Origin: Candidatus Aegiribacteria sp. MLS_C
Lineage (GTDB): Bacteria; Fermentibacterota; Fermentibacteria; Fermentibacterales; JCC-6
Direction of reading: 5' to 3'
Length of the DNA: 64,000 nucleotides
NCBI GenBank assembly: GCA_002030045.1
Contig: LQBI01000032.1
Coordinates: 124,001-188,000 of the forward strand
Within the stretch, counting starts at the first letter, position 1. Each line of letters opens with the position of its first letter. Both the position numbers and the translations under genes were made by a program. Below the pieces are notes generated by a model. It had not been told where the DNA came from. It ran no database searches and was given only the letters and a program-made list of their open reading frames with translations. Shown in pieces: positions 1 through 8,254 of the stretch.

Positions 1-819
1 CTTCGACTTGCCCGGGAACACGGGTTCGGCCCGCCCCACACTCCTCCATTCATAGTCGCCGACGGTCTCCGCGGTGAGAACGAGGTCCTGGTCGAGACAC
101 CCGCCGGTTTCGATACCCGGAGGGCTCACGTTGCTTCCGCTATCGCCAGCGCTGATGCAATGGCGGTGGTCAGCCACTTCAAGGGACATCTGCTCACCGG
201 TTTCGGAGGAGCGTTGAAAAACCTCGGCATGGGATGCGCCTCCCGGGCGGGCAAGCTCTACCAGCATTCCTCCGTTAAACCGGTCATCAGAGTGGAAAGA
301 TGCACGGGGTGCGGCATCTGCGCTTCCCACTGCCATGCGGAGGCGATAACCGTCGACGGGACCGCAGCGATCGACTTGGAACTCTGCACCGGGTGCGGAG
401 AGTGTCTCGGACGCTGTCCCGAGGGAGCCGTCCGCGTCAGCTGGGACCAGGAGATGGGAGTGTTCGTCAGGAGGATGGTGGAGTACGCCTGGGCGGTGGT
501 TTCCGTCTCCCGTCCTCTCCTGTACGTAAATTTCGTGACATCGGTGGTTCCGGACTGCGATTGCATGCAAGATACCGGACCTGCACTGGTGCCTGACATA
601 GGTATACTGGCATCTTCGGACCCCGTTGCGGTTGACGCGGCGTCCCTCGACCTGGTCACCGCGGCTCCGCCGGCCGGGGACTCTCCTGTCAGGGCGGGGG
701 CCGGGAAGGACAAGTTCAGGGCATTCCGGCCGGATATCGACGGCGAGCTTCAGCTCAGGGAAGCGCAATCGATCGGCCTGGGCTCCACCGAGTACAGGCT
801 GGTCAGGGTATGCCGGTGA
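1..819 (+). CDS. DUF362 family iron-sulfur protein (5' end outside window)
   Basis: The reading frame is open from base 1, so the track start at 160 is internal and the gene begins before the window; 272 residues are visible. Near visible residue 60 is the stretch SHFKGHLLTGFGGALKNLGM, typical of the DUF362 domain. Two 4Fe-4S ferredoxin motifs follow (CTGCGICASHC and CTGCGECLGRC), then more DUF362-like sequence including SSDPVAVDAASLDL. Members of this family are cytoplasmic ferredoxin-like proteins of mostly unknown electron-transfer role. The next item on the same strand is a broken transporter, so no operon partner helps assign a function. The family call is firm; the redox partner is unknown. 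Confidence 0.85.
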   Translation, partial: LRLAREHGFGPPHTPPFIVADGLRGENEVLVETPAGFDTRRAHVASAIASADAMAVVSHFKGHLLTGFGGALKNLGMGCASRAGKLYQHSSVKPVIRVERCTGCGICASHCHAEAITVDGTAAIDLELCTGCGECLGRCPEGAVRVSWDQEMGVFVRRMVEYAWAVVSVSRPLLYVNFVTSVVPDCDCMQDTGPALVPDIGILASSDPVAVDAASLDLVTAAPPAGDSPVRAGAGKDKFRAFRPDIDGELQLREAQSIGLGSTEYRLVRVCR

Positions 820-901
820 ACTATTCGGCGGGGGCACTCGCGGAAGACTCTCAGGATCATCTCCGGTGATCCGCGGCACCGGGTACCGCGCGGCTTTCAA
901 C

Positions 902-1565
902 ATGAGTCTGGGAGCGCTCTTCCTGTCCCTTGTCCCTGTCTTCGTCAAGATAATACCCGAAGGATCGGGGATACTCATCCTCCCAGAAGCTCTTCATGAG
1001 GGGTCTCGTCGCCACGGCGGTCCTGGGCGGGCGGCTCGAACGCCTTCAGCTCCTGGCAATCATCGCGGGTTTCTCCGGAATCGTGGTCATCAGGTCTGGA
1101 AGAGTTCCGCTGACCGTCCCGGCGGTCCTGGCCGTCGTCTCTGCAGTCCTCTCCGGAGCGGCGTATACCACCCTGAGGGCTTTTCGAAGGAGCGACAGGT
1201 CCCTCATCGTGGTCTTCTGGTTCTCCGCGGCCATCACGCTGGTGTTCCTTCCGGCGGTGATAGCGGGAGGGGTCCTGCCCGGACCTCTGGACCTGCTGTT
1301 CCTGTTCGGGATCGGTATCGCAGGGGCCGCCGGTCAGCTATTCATGACCAGGGCGTACAGGTACGCTCCGGGAGGAGAGGCGGCGATCTACGGATATCTC
1401 AGCGTTGTCTTCTCCGTTGTCTGGCAGGTTGTGCTGTTCGGCTCGGTACCGGAGACGGTGGTGCTGGCCGGCGCCGGCCTGGTTCTCCTGGGGGGCTGGC
1501 TGAACTACATCGGCGGCAGGAACGGCTCCATTTTACCGCGGACCGACAGGCATCACCTATATTAG
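902..1565 (+). pseudogene. EamA/DMT-type transporter, frameshifted and internally deleted
   Basis: The second half, best read from 996, encodes about 190 residues of an EamA drug/metabolite transporter with several hydrophobic segments (LQLLAIIAGFSGIVVIRSG, then a second EamA repeat). A short first transmembrane segment beginning MSLGALFLSLVPVFVKII at 902 lies in a different frame. Between the two, roughly 60 to 75 residues expected in this ten-helix family are absent and the frame changes near 965-990. The gene therefore looks inactivated by a deletion plus frameshift. A five-helix transporter starting at 996 is less likely because homologues normally have both repeats. An assembly error cannot be excluded from sequence alone. 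Confidence 0.65.
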
Positions 1566-1603
1566 AAATGGTTCATATTGCACCGACCCAACAGGAGGAG
1601 AGT

Positions 1604-2725
1604 ATGAAGTACCTGTATTCAACTGCGTTGTTTTGCCTGATGATGGCCGGCTGCGGCGGTTCCGCAGATCCTGTTTCGGCGGACATCCCGACCATGCCGG
1701 TGGACACCCTTCACGTGGATCTTGTCATCGGTGAGGAGCTGGGGGATTCCACCAGCACCTTCGGTTCCATAGTAGGCGCCCTGACGGACAGCGAGGGCCG
1801 CATGATTGTCCAGGACCAGGTCGAGGGCGCGGTGAAACTCTACGCTCCCGATGGGGAGTACATAAGGCATATCGCAAGGAGGGGAAGCGGTCCCGGGGAG
1901 CTTGGCTTACCGTGGGGAATGTTCGCCTTCCCGGACGGCAGGCTCGCTGTTCTCGACCTGATGAAGCAGGGATTCGTGGTCTTCGACGATTCCCTCGAGT
2001 ACCTGGAGGAAATGGGTCTTTGGCCCCAGAATCCTCCCTTCCAGGCGGCAGCGGTCTCCGACAGCCAGTTCGTGGCCTACAAGATCGGCCAGGACGCCTC
2101 GGAATCCAGGATAACCGTTACCAGGACTGTGGCGCTATACACCTACGGAAGAGAGGAATGGGACCAGGTACTGTGGCAGGATTCCATAGAGACCACCATG
2201 AGCGACCTCATGAGGGACCCTTCGGTCCTCATCATCGACACCCTCGATCCGCTGAGCATCTGTGTGGGCCCCTCGAGCACCGTCTTCCTATCGCTGAAGG
2301 ACGGCGAGACCTACAGCATAACCGAGCTTGACCTGGCTGGAAGGGCGGTACGTGAGCTGACCATGGATCTCGTCCCAGTGGAGAAATCCAGGGAGGAGAT
2401 AATGGCCGAGAGCACCTACGTGACCAACTACGTGGCCAGGATGTCCGGCGGCGGGGGCATGCCCTTCGAGTTCAACCCGGATCCATACAAGGACATGGTG
2501 ACCGACCTGGCCTTCGGACCGGACGGGAACCTCTGGGCGAGACGGGGAACCACGACGACGCCCTTCTTCGACATCTTCGACCCGGAAATGGGTGAACTCA
2601 TTCGCCACGTGGTATTTCCCAGCGAAGGATGGAGCTGGCAGTTCGCCGTAACGGAGAACGGTATCCTTGCATGGGAGGAGGACCCCGAGCTGGGCTACCA
2701 GCAGCTCTACCGCCTGTCACTGTAA
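1604..2725 (+). CDS. 6-bladed beta-propeller lipoprotein
   Basis: This encodes a 373-residue protein whose ATG follows a strong ribosome site (aggaggagagt). The N-terminus is a lipoprotein signal with lipobox LMMAGC and Cys17 as the lipidated residue. The rest has repeats of the 6-bladed propeller type, such as SGPGELGLPWGMFAFPDGRL followed by LDLMKQGFVVFD, and a late LAFGPDGNLWARR blade. Such proteins are common envelope lipoproteins in FCB-group bacteria, and their ligands are mostly unknown. The longer track ORF from 626 only continues this frame upstream through the broken transporter and is not the real start. The stop is one base before an inverted-repeat element. Confidence 0.8.
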   Translation: MKYLYSTALFCLMMAGCGGSADPVSADIPTMPVDTLHVDLVIGEELGDSTSTFGSIVGALTDSEGRMIVQDQVEGAVKLYAPDGEYIRHIARRGSGPGELGLPWGMFAFPDGRLAVLDLMKQGFVVFDDSLEYLEEMGLWPQNPPFQAAAVSDSQFVAYKIGQDASESRITVTRTVALYTYGREEWDQVLWQDSIETTMSDLMRDPSVLIIDTLDPLSICVGPSSTVFLSLKDGETYSITELDLAGRAVRELTMDLVPVEKSREEIMAESTYVTNYVARMSGGGGMPFEFNPDPYKDMVTDLAFGPDGNLWARRGTTTTPFFDIFDPEMGELIRHVVFPSEGWSWQFAVTENGILAWEEDPELGYQQLYRLSL

Positions 2726-2726
2726 G

Positions 2727-2881
2727 GGGGACGGAGGAAATTTATTCCAGTCGAGCAATTAAATTGTATATTTAGTATATATCAACTTCTATATGGTGAT
2801 ATCGTAAAATAATGTTCTATTATTGTGCGCCATTATTATCCTATTTAATGGTAGGCGTCAGAATAAAATTCCTCCGTCCCC
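2727..2881. repeat. 155-bp AT-rich element with 21-bp terminal inverted repeats
   Basis: The left end ggggacggaggaaatttatt and the right end, read on the other strand, match at 20 of 21 bases. The interior of about 113 bases is AT-rich with no ORF, unlike the GC-rich surroundings. It fills the whole gap between two convergent genes, leaving one base after the upstream stop and one before the downstream stop. It resembles a MITE or a REP-type element of the kind mobilised by REP-associated tyrosine transposases, but no transposase is nearby. It may also serve as a bidirectional terminator through its long hairpin. Confidence 0.6.
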
Positions 2882-2882
2882 T

Positions 2883-3557
2883 CTACCAGGCGCTGCCTTC
2901 GGAGGTGGCCATGTAGTAGACGGGCATTGCGAGGCCGACAAGGTCGGCGTACTCCTCGGGTTTGCGCCGTTTGCCGAAGTTGAGCATTATCGCAGTCCCG
3001 TTCATCTCAAGTGTTTTGAACGCGTCCCTGTTCTGGAGCAGGTGCTGCCTCAGCTCGGGCCCGAAGACACGGGCAGTCCCGGTCTCGTCGCCCTTCAGCA
3101 CGAAGGCCTTCGAGAACTCACGGTCCTCCTCGAAATCGATGTCCTGCGCTCCGAACTTGCCGCCCATCCAGTCGAGGAATTTCACCTGCCTTCTGAGGAA
3201 CGACCTGGGAAGGTCCATTTCCTGCTTCTCCAGGATGCAGACGGTCTGCCTGTAGGTCTTGGAATGGCTACCCCGACCGGTGTAGTTCCTCACGGTGTAC
3301 TGGTAGTCCGCGAGGTGAACGGTCAGGCCCTCCGACTGCCACTGCAGATGGTTATTTGTTTTCCTCGAAGTCCCTGAACCGAAGAGCTGAAAAGCAAACA
3401 GCGTATGTACACCGGAACCCCTGGGGGTGAACTTGGCGCCGATCCTGGCTGCGATGTCTCCCCAGGCGGCGGTCCTCTTCCTTTCGATAGATACAAGAAC
3501 CCAGATGACCCCTCCTGCCAGTGCCAGTATCACGATGACAGGCAGCGCTATCTCCAT
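2883..3557 (-). CDS. Membrane-anchored hypothetical protein
   Basis: This 224-residue protein has one N-terminal transmembrane helix (VIVILALAGGVIWVLV) followed by basic residues, so the body should face the cytoplasm. The soluble part contains short aromatic and hydrophobic strand-like stretches (VHLADYQYTV, SKTYRQTVCILEK) and ends MPVYYMATSEGSAW. I recognise no catalytic motif. Single-anchor proteins of this layout are widespread hypotheticals. It converges on the propeller lipoprotein gene with only the inverted-repeat element between them. Upstream, arfB is transcribed divergently. The function is unknown. Confidence 0.6.
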   Translation of the reverse strand: MEIALPVIVILALAGGVIWVLVSIERKRTAAWGDIAARIGAKFTPRGSGVHTLFAFQLFGSGTSRKTNNHLQWQSEGLTVHLADYQYTVRNYTGRGSHSKTYRQTVCILEKQEMDLPRSFLRRQVKFLDWMGGKFGAQDIDFEEDREFSKAFVLKGDETGTARVFGPELRQHLLQNRDAFKTLEMNGTAIMLNFGKRRKPEEYADLVGLAMPVYYMATSEGSAW

Positions 3558-3653
3558 CGCTGTTCCCCCGTTCTATCGGTCATTATCGTTGGCGCATTCC
3601 CACCCTGCGATTATATGCATCCCTGTGCGGACGGGGAACGGCAAGGAGGAAAA

Positions 3654-4085
3654 ATGCTGGACGCGGGTCAGGGCATATCCGTTCCGGAGTCGGAACTGGA
3701 ATTCGATTTCGTGCTGTCCGGAGGTCCGGGAGGACAGAAGGTCAACCGGACGGCCTCAGCGGTGGTCCTCCGTTTCAACGCCATGGGCTCTCCCTCTCTT
3801 CCGGAAGAGGTCAAGGAAAGGCTCAGGGACATAGCCGGTGGACGTCTGAGGTCCGACGGTGTACTTGTGATACACTGCAGGACCTTCCGGTCCCAGGCCC
3901 GGAACAGGGAACACGCTCTGCGGAAGCTCCGGGCACTTCTGAGAAAGGCCTCCCGCAGGCCGAAGAGGAGGAGTTTGACCTCGCCCACGGCCGCATCGAT
4001 AGAGAGGAGACTTCAGGGAAAGAAGAGAAGGAGCAAACTGAAGCGCAGCAGGAGCAGGAAAATCCCTTCAGATGACACGGAGTAG
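3654..4085 (+). CDS. arfB: ArfB-type peptidyl-tRNA hydrolase (release-factor-like ribosome rescue protein)
   Basis: This 143-residue protein carries the release-factor GGQ loop (SGGPGGQKVN, about residues 23-32) and a long basic C-terminal tail (KASRRPKRRSL through KLKRSRSRK). ArfB/YaeJ proteins enter stalled ribosomes with the basic tail in the empty mRNA channel and use GGQ to hydrolyse peptidyl-tRNA. The size and lack of codon-recognition domains fit ArfB rather than RF1 or RF2. The ATG at 3654 follows an aaggagg site. The longer track ORF from 3405 overlaps the divergent gene and is not needed. It lies directly upstream of selD. Confidence 0.85.
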   Translation: MLDAGQGISVPESELEFDFVLSGGPGGQKVNRTASAVVLRFNAMGSPSLPEEVKERLRDIAGGRLRSDGVLVIHCRTFRSQARNREHALRKLRALLRKASRRPKRRSLTSPTAASIERRLQGKKRRSKLKRSRSRKIPSDDTE

Positions 4086-4155
4086 GTGTCCGTGGCCATT
4101 GACTTTGATATATTCCAGTGAATTTTCGATCTCCGTATATGTGAAACGAGGCCAA

Positions 4156-5376
4156 TTGTCAGGACCGAAGCTGTACTGCGGGGATGAATGCCCCTGTCCG
4201 TCGGACTGCAAGAGGAGGGGCGACTGTGCAAGGTGCATCGCCTTCCATCACGAGAGGCACCAGCTCACCTACTGCGAGTTCCTGGCGGATAAGATCCACA
4301 GGGGCGGCATACCGCATCGTCCCATGCCCACGGGAAGGCAGATCAGGCTCACCGACTACGGCCCCTGCGCCGGTTGAGCAGGCAAGCTGAACCCGACCAG
4401 GCTGGCCGGGATACTCGAGAAACTGCCACTTCCCGACTCCCCGAACCTGATAGTGGGCATGCAGACGATGGACGACGCCGGGGTCTACCGTATCGGCGAC
4501 GATATCGCCCTGGTACAGACCGTGGACTTCTTCTTCCCCATAGTGGACGACCCCAGGAGCTTCGGCCGAATAGCAGCCGCCAACAGCATGTCGGACATAT
4601 GGGCCATGGGGGCCAGGGCGATAACCGCAATGAACATACTGGCCTACCCTGCAGGCAAGATACCGGCGGAGGTTGTGGAGGAGCTTCTTACCGGTGCCGC
4701 CGAGAAGCTCCACGAAGCCGGGGTCGTACTTCTTGGCGGACATACGATGGAGCAGGAGGACCTTCTGTACGGCATGAGCGTCACCGGCATAACAAGCCCC
4801 GAGACGGCCATCACAAACGACAACGCCAGGCCGGGAGACCTGGTGGTCCTGACCAAGCCCCTTGGCACCGGAGTCTACTGCGACGCCATGATGAACGACG
4901 GCCTGGCTCCCGACCGTTACGACGTCTTCGTCTACTGGATGGAGAGACTGAACAAGTACGCCTCGGAGATAATGCAGAGGTTCCCGGTGAGCTGTCTGAC
5001 CGACGTCACCGGGTTCGGCCTTCTCGGACACTCCCTCCCCATCGCCAGGAACGCCGGAGTGCGCATCCTCATAAGGTCGAAGGATGTGCCGATGCTTCCC
5101 GGGCTGCCCGAGATGCTGGATACATTCAACCCCAAGGGCGTGTGCAAGTGCACCGACTACACCGAGCAATGGTCCCGTATCTCGGAGGATGTGGAACCCG
5201 GAAGGTACACCGTCATGGCAGAAGCCCAGACTTCCGGCGGTCTTCTGGCCACCGTGGACCCGGGACAGGCGGAACAGCTGGTCATGACACTGAGGGAACA
5301 CGGCGACACCGAGGCCACCATCATCGGCGAAGTAATGGAGATGGACGAACCATCGGTCTACCTCGATGTCGTCTAG
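4156..5376 (+). CDS. selD: Selenide, water dikinase (SelD), selenocysteine-containing, with Cys-rich N-terminal extension
   Basis: SelD makes selenophosphate from selenide and ATP for selenocysteine and selenouridine synthesis. The conserved body (TMDDAGVYRIGDDIALVQTVD, then FGRIAAANSMSDIWAMG) is open from 4453. The active-site region lies upstream across an in-frame TGA: DYGPCAG-U-AGKLNP. Read as Sec, this gives a full-length SelD with Sec at the usual catalytic position, about residue 18 from the internal Met at 4324. The same frame continues upstream with no stop through a cysteine-rich segment (YCGDECPCPSDCKRRGDCAR ... HHERHQLTYCEF) like small DUF6485-type proteins. The start is uncertain: TTG at 4156 has a weak GAGG site, while GTG 4141, ATG 4072 and ATG 4324 are alternatives. 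The selD and Sec calls are strong; the fusion is probable. Confidence 0.88.
4375..4377 (+). other. In-frame UGA read as selenocysteine (selD)
   Basis: The TGA lies between GPCAG and AGKLNP, exactly where SelD enzymes carry their catalytic Cys or Sec. The frame stays open and conserved for 333 codons after it. Annotation that treats it as a stop would wrongly start selD at 4453 and lose the active site. Confidence 0.9.
4392..4410 (+). promoter_or_regulatory. Candidate bacterial SECIS hairpin
   Basis: The sequence cccgaccaggctggccggg begins 15 bases after the UGA and can fold as CCCG/CGGG with an inner CCA/TGG pair around a GGC loop. Bacterial SECIS elements sit immediately downstream of the UGA and bind SelB. 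The position fits, but the fold is hand-drawn and short. Confidence 0.4.
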
Positions 5377-5645
5377 AACTCGATCCTGAAATCCCCCCCG
5401 TCGCCGGTGGGATCCTTCTCGCTCACTTCCAGGTTTGAGACCCAGGCGCGTGGCGGACCCCTGGAGACCCATCTCAGGAGTTCTTCCACATCTCCGTCCC
5501 CTCCCTCGGCCACTATCTCCACCGATCCGTCCGGGAGGTTCCTGACGAACCCGGACACCCCCAGTCCACGGGCCCTTTCCCTGGTGAACGCCCTGAAGCA
5601 GACACCCTGGACCCTTCCGGTCACCACCGCCCTGACCCTCTTCAT
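5373..5645 (-). CDS. acyP: Acylphosphatase
   Basis: This 90-residue protein has the family signatures GRVQGVCFRAFTRERA (catalytic Arg) and GFVRNLPDGSVEIVAEG (catalytic Asn), matching the usual length of about 90 residues. The enzyme hydrolyses acyl phosphates such as 1,3-bisphosphoglycerate or carbamoyl phosphate in the cytoplasm. The start chosen is ATG at 5645, after ggagcaagg. The track start at 5720 adds a non-conserved lead. The gene converges on selD and the two stop codons overlap. Confidence 0.9.
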   Translation of the reverse strand: MKRVRAVVTGRVQGVCFRAFTRERARGLGVSGFVRNLPDGSVEIVAEGGDGDVEELLRWVSRGPPRAWVSNLEVSEKDPTGDGGDFRIEF

Positions 5646-5807
5646 CCTTGCTCCATCTGCCGCCCGTTGGATGTAACCTCTGCCGGAACTATAGATATGA
5701 CCGGCAGGAGCACCTGTCAAAGACGGCGGAACCCCCCCCCGGATCGTGTAGCTGGTCCCCGGGATGTCCCGGGTCTATATTCAGTCCCGTGCAGTAGGAG
5801 GGAACCG

Positions 5808-5843
5808 GTGGACTTCATAGGATTCGGAGCCGAGAAGGCATGA
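5808..5843 (+). CDS. Possible 11-codon leader peptide
   Basis: A GTG at 5808 follows a strong aggaggg site and encodes VDFIGFGAEKA. Its TGA overlaps the ATG of the next gene as ATGA. That geometry is typical of translational coupling, and the downstream ATG itself has only a weak ribosome site. It may instead be a chance or remnant ORF. Confidence 0.3.
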   Translation: MDFIGFGAEKA

Positions 5844-6586
5844 AGTGCCCGAAGTGCGGTATGGACCAGAGCGACTTCAGGTCGGAATGCATAAAGTGCG
5901 GTCTGATATTCAGCCGCTACAGACCGCCCGAGGAGAGGGAGATGAGCTACCCGCCTCCCAGGGAGCCCCTTCCCTCCCTTCCCGTAAGGTTCATCAGGTA
6001 CATGCTCCACACGAACGACAGGATAAAACCTGTCTACTTCACCGGCCGTCTGCTGGTACTCATCTTCATAGCTGCCTGGAGCGTGAGCTTTTTACAGTCC
6101 TCTCTGGAGAGCAACTACGCCGGCAGTTCCTTCATGCACCTTGTCAACCTCCCATTCCACGAGGCTGGTCACATACTGTTCAGTCCCCTGGGAGGAGTCA
6201 TGCAGTCACTCGGCGGCAGCCTCGGACAGCTGATAATGCCCGTCACCTGCATGCTGGTACTCCTGGTGAAGACCAGGGACACCTTCGGAGCCTCGATGGC
6301 CCTTTGGTGGACGGGAGAGAGCCTCCTGGACATGGCACCCTACATCAACGACGCAGTCGCCATGCGCCTTCATCTCCTGGGAGGGAATACCGGGGCCGGC
6401 GCTCCCTACGGGTTCCACGACTGGAACTACATACTCAGCGAACTGGACATGCTTTCCAGCCATGGAACCATCGCCCGTCTGGCCGAAGCAGGGGGCAAGG
6501 CCCTTATGGGCCTGGCAATCCTCTGGGGCCTCATGGTCCTCATCAGGCAGATGCGCAGACTCCGAAGGACCACGGTCAAGGTCTGA
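5840..6586 (+). CDS. Zinc-ribbon integral membrane protein with HEAGH metalloprotease-like motif
   Basis: This 248-residue protein starts with a two-CxxC zinc ribbon (MKCPKCGMDQ ... CIKCGLIF, residues 1-24), then a Pro-rich linker. At least four hydrophobic helices follow. HEAGH occurs at about residue 109 within a membrane context (LPFHEAGHILFSPLGG), reminiscent of M50 site-2 protease zinc sites. A second metal-ligand motif is not certain (LLDMAP at about residue 163 is a possible one), so catalysis is unproven. The gene stands alone before the ferritin-like gene. The combination suggests a membrane metalloprotein, possibly a protease. Confidence 0.6.
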   Translation: MKCPKCGMDQSDFRSECIKCGLIFSRYRPPEEREMSYPPPREPLPSLPVRFIRYMLHTNDRIKPVYFTGRLLVLIFIAAWSVSFLQSSLESNYAGSSFMHLVNLPFHEAGHILFSPLGGVMQSLGGSLGQLIMPVTCMLVLLVKTRDTFGASMALWWTGESLLDMAPYINDAVAMRLHLLGGNTGAGAPYGFHDWNYILSELDMLSSHGTIARLAEAGGKALMGLAILWGLMVLIRQMRRLRRTTVKV

Positions 6587-6717
6587 GGGTTACTTCGGAC
6601 CGAAACTCATCCGTTCTTCTTTGATAATGCGGAACACTATCCGCCGGAGCGATCGGTCTTGCCCTGGCGCCGGGCTTTGGCAATGTTCATGAAGAACACC
6701 AGTCACGAGGAGGAACC

Positions 6718-7218
6718 ATGAAGGAAAAAACGATAGAAGCGATAAAGGGAGCAATACTGCTTGAGAAGCGCGGGCAGGTGCTCTACAGGAGCATCGCCGG
6801 TTCAACAGGGAGCGATGCGGTCAGGGAGGTCTTCACGAAGATGGCCGAGGAGGAGCAGAAGCACGAGCGTATCCTGGCCGAACACTACTCCTCACTTGTC
6901 ACCAGGGGGACCCTTGCCGCAGTGACCAGCCTCGGGCAGATCGAGGACCATACGGGAGAGATGCTCACCGAGGCCGTGAGATCGGAGATAGAGGCCGCTG
7001 GATACGAGGCCGCAGCCATATCCGCCGCCATTGCCCTGGAAAAGGAAGCGGAGGCGTATTACCGGGGCAAGGGCCGGGATGCCGAGACCGATCTCGAGAA
7101 GGAACTCTACTCATGGCTCGCCGACTGGGAGCATACGCATCTGGAACTGCTTTCAGAAATGGACAGGGCACTCATGGAGGAGATCTGGTTCGACAACCAC
7201 TTCTGGCCTGAGATCTGA
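6718..7218 (+). CDS. Ferritin-like / rubrerythrin-family diiron protein
   Basis: This 166-residue four-helix protein has ferritin-like iron ligands: an early Glu (AILLEKRGQVLYRSI), EEEQKHERIL in the second helix, and EKEAEAYYRGK and DWEHTHLELL in the later helices. It lacks the rubredoxin CxxC domain of full rubrerythrin. Such proteins reduce peroxides or store iron under microaerobic stress. The start has a strong gaggagg site. The neighbouring exported methionine sulfoxide reductase supports an oxidative-stress role, inferred from context. Confidence 0.75.
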   Translation: MKEKTIEAIKGAILLEKRGQVLYRSIAGSTGSDAVREVFTKMAEEEQKHERILAEHYSSLVTRGTLAAVTSLGQIEDHTGEMLTEAVRSEIEAAGYEAAAISAAIALEKEAEAYYRGKGRDAETDLEKELYSWLADWEHTHLELLSEMDRALMEEIWFDNHFWPEI

Positions 7219-7285
7219 GGTCCGTCCTCACCGCCCGGGGAACCGGTCCCCATATCGGGAGTTATACGACCGAATGGAGGACGAA

Positions 7286-8254
7286 ATGGCACTCAGGCGG
7301 TTTGCGGCACTATTTCTGATACTGGCGGCTGCTGCCGGAGCCACCATGCTGGCTACTGTGGCTGGAGCCGCCATGCTGACCGGCGACGGGGAGGGCAGGA
7401 TCTTGAACAGGTACAGTGAACTTACACCCTTCGAGGAGAGCGTGATAATCGACGGGAGCACCGAGGCGCCCTTCTCCGGCGCGTACGTGAACGTATTCTC
7501 CGAAGGGACGTACTTCTGCAGGAATTGCGGGGCCACTCTCTACAATTCGGAGCACAAGTTCCATTCAGGCTGCGGATGGCCCTCCTTCGACGCGGAGATC
7601 GAGGGGGCCGTCGCCAGAAGACCGGACCCAGACGGCAACCGGACGGAAATAGTCTGCGCTGAATGCGGGGCGCACCTGGGACACGTATTCGAGGGGGAGG
7701 GGTTCACTCCCCTGGACACCCGGCACTGCGTGAACTCGATTTCCCTGGTGTTCGTCCCCGCAGGCAACCTGGAGAGGGCCGTCTTCGCCGGAGGATGCTT
7801 CTGGGGAGTTGAGTACCAGCTGGCGCAGACGGAGGGCGTCCTTCAGACCACCGTGGGATACACCGGAGGCAGTGCCGAGGAACCGACCTATCAACAGGTC
7901 TGCTCCGGAGGCACCGGCCATGCCGAGGCAGTCGAAGTCGTTTTCGACAACTCCGTAGTATCCTTCGAGGACCTGGCCAGGCTCTTCTTCGAGATCCATG
8001 ATCCCACGACCCCCGGCCGCCAGGGATTGGATGTCGGAAGCCAGTACCGGTCGGCAGTGTTCTACACTTCCAGCGCTCAGAGGGAGACGGCGGAGGAGCT
8101 GATCGGGCTGCTGAGGGACAGGGGCTACGACGTGGTGACCCTTGTGGAGCCCCTGGAGGTTTTCTGGCCCGGGGAGGATTACCACCAGGACTACTACCTC
8201 AAGAACGGGGCCGTCGCTTCCTGCCATTTCAGGGCCGATCGCTTCTCAGACTGA
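7286..8254 (+). CDS. msrBA: Exported peptide methionine sulfoxide reductase, MsrB-MsrA fusion
   Basis: This 322-residue protein opens with an N-terminal hydrophobic export signal (ALFLILAAAAGATMLATVAG). An MsrB domain follows, with zinc cysteines (CRNCGA, CAECGA), the HSGCGWPSF signature and catalytic Cys in RHCVNSISLVF. The second half is MsrA with catalytic GCFWGVEY and the HDPTTPGRQGLDVGSQYRSA signature. It reduces both epimers of methionine sulfoxide in envelope proteins. ATG 7286 is preferred because ggagg lies five bases upstream; the track start at 7031 overlaps the ferritin gene. The B-then-A order is less common than A-then-B. The last 200 bases recur near 17.2 kb. Confidence 0.9.
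   Translation: MALRRFAALFLILAAAAGATMLATVAGAAMLTGDGEGRILNRYSELTPFEESVIIDGSTEAPFSGAYVNVFSEGTYFCRNCGATLYNSEHKFHSGCGWPSFDAEIEGAVARRPDPDGNRTEIVCAECGAHLGHVFEGEGFTPLDTRHCVNSISLVFVPAGNLERAVFAGGCFWGVEYQLAQTEGVLQTTVGYTGGSAEEPTYQQVCSGGTGHAEAVEVVFDNSVVSFEDLARLFFEIHDPTTPGRQGLDVGSQYRSAVFYTSSAQRETAEELIGLLRDRGYDVVTLVEPLEVFWPGEDYHQDYYLKNGAVASCHFRADRFSD

Noticed and set aside
626-2725. 699-residue ORF as one protein
   Set aside because: The first two thirds are an off-frame reading of the DUF362 and EamA genes; only the last 373 residues, from 1604 with its own lipoprotein signal, are coding.
4159-5472. 437-residue minus-strand ORF
   Set aside because: It is antisense to selD, which has clear conserved motifs; the long frame is a GC-rich shadow.
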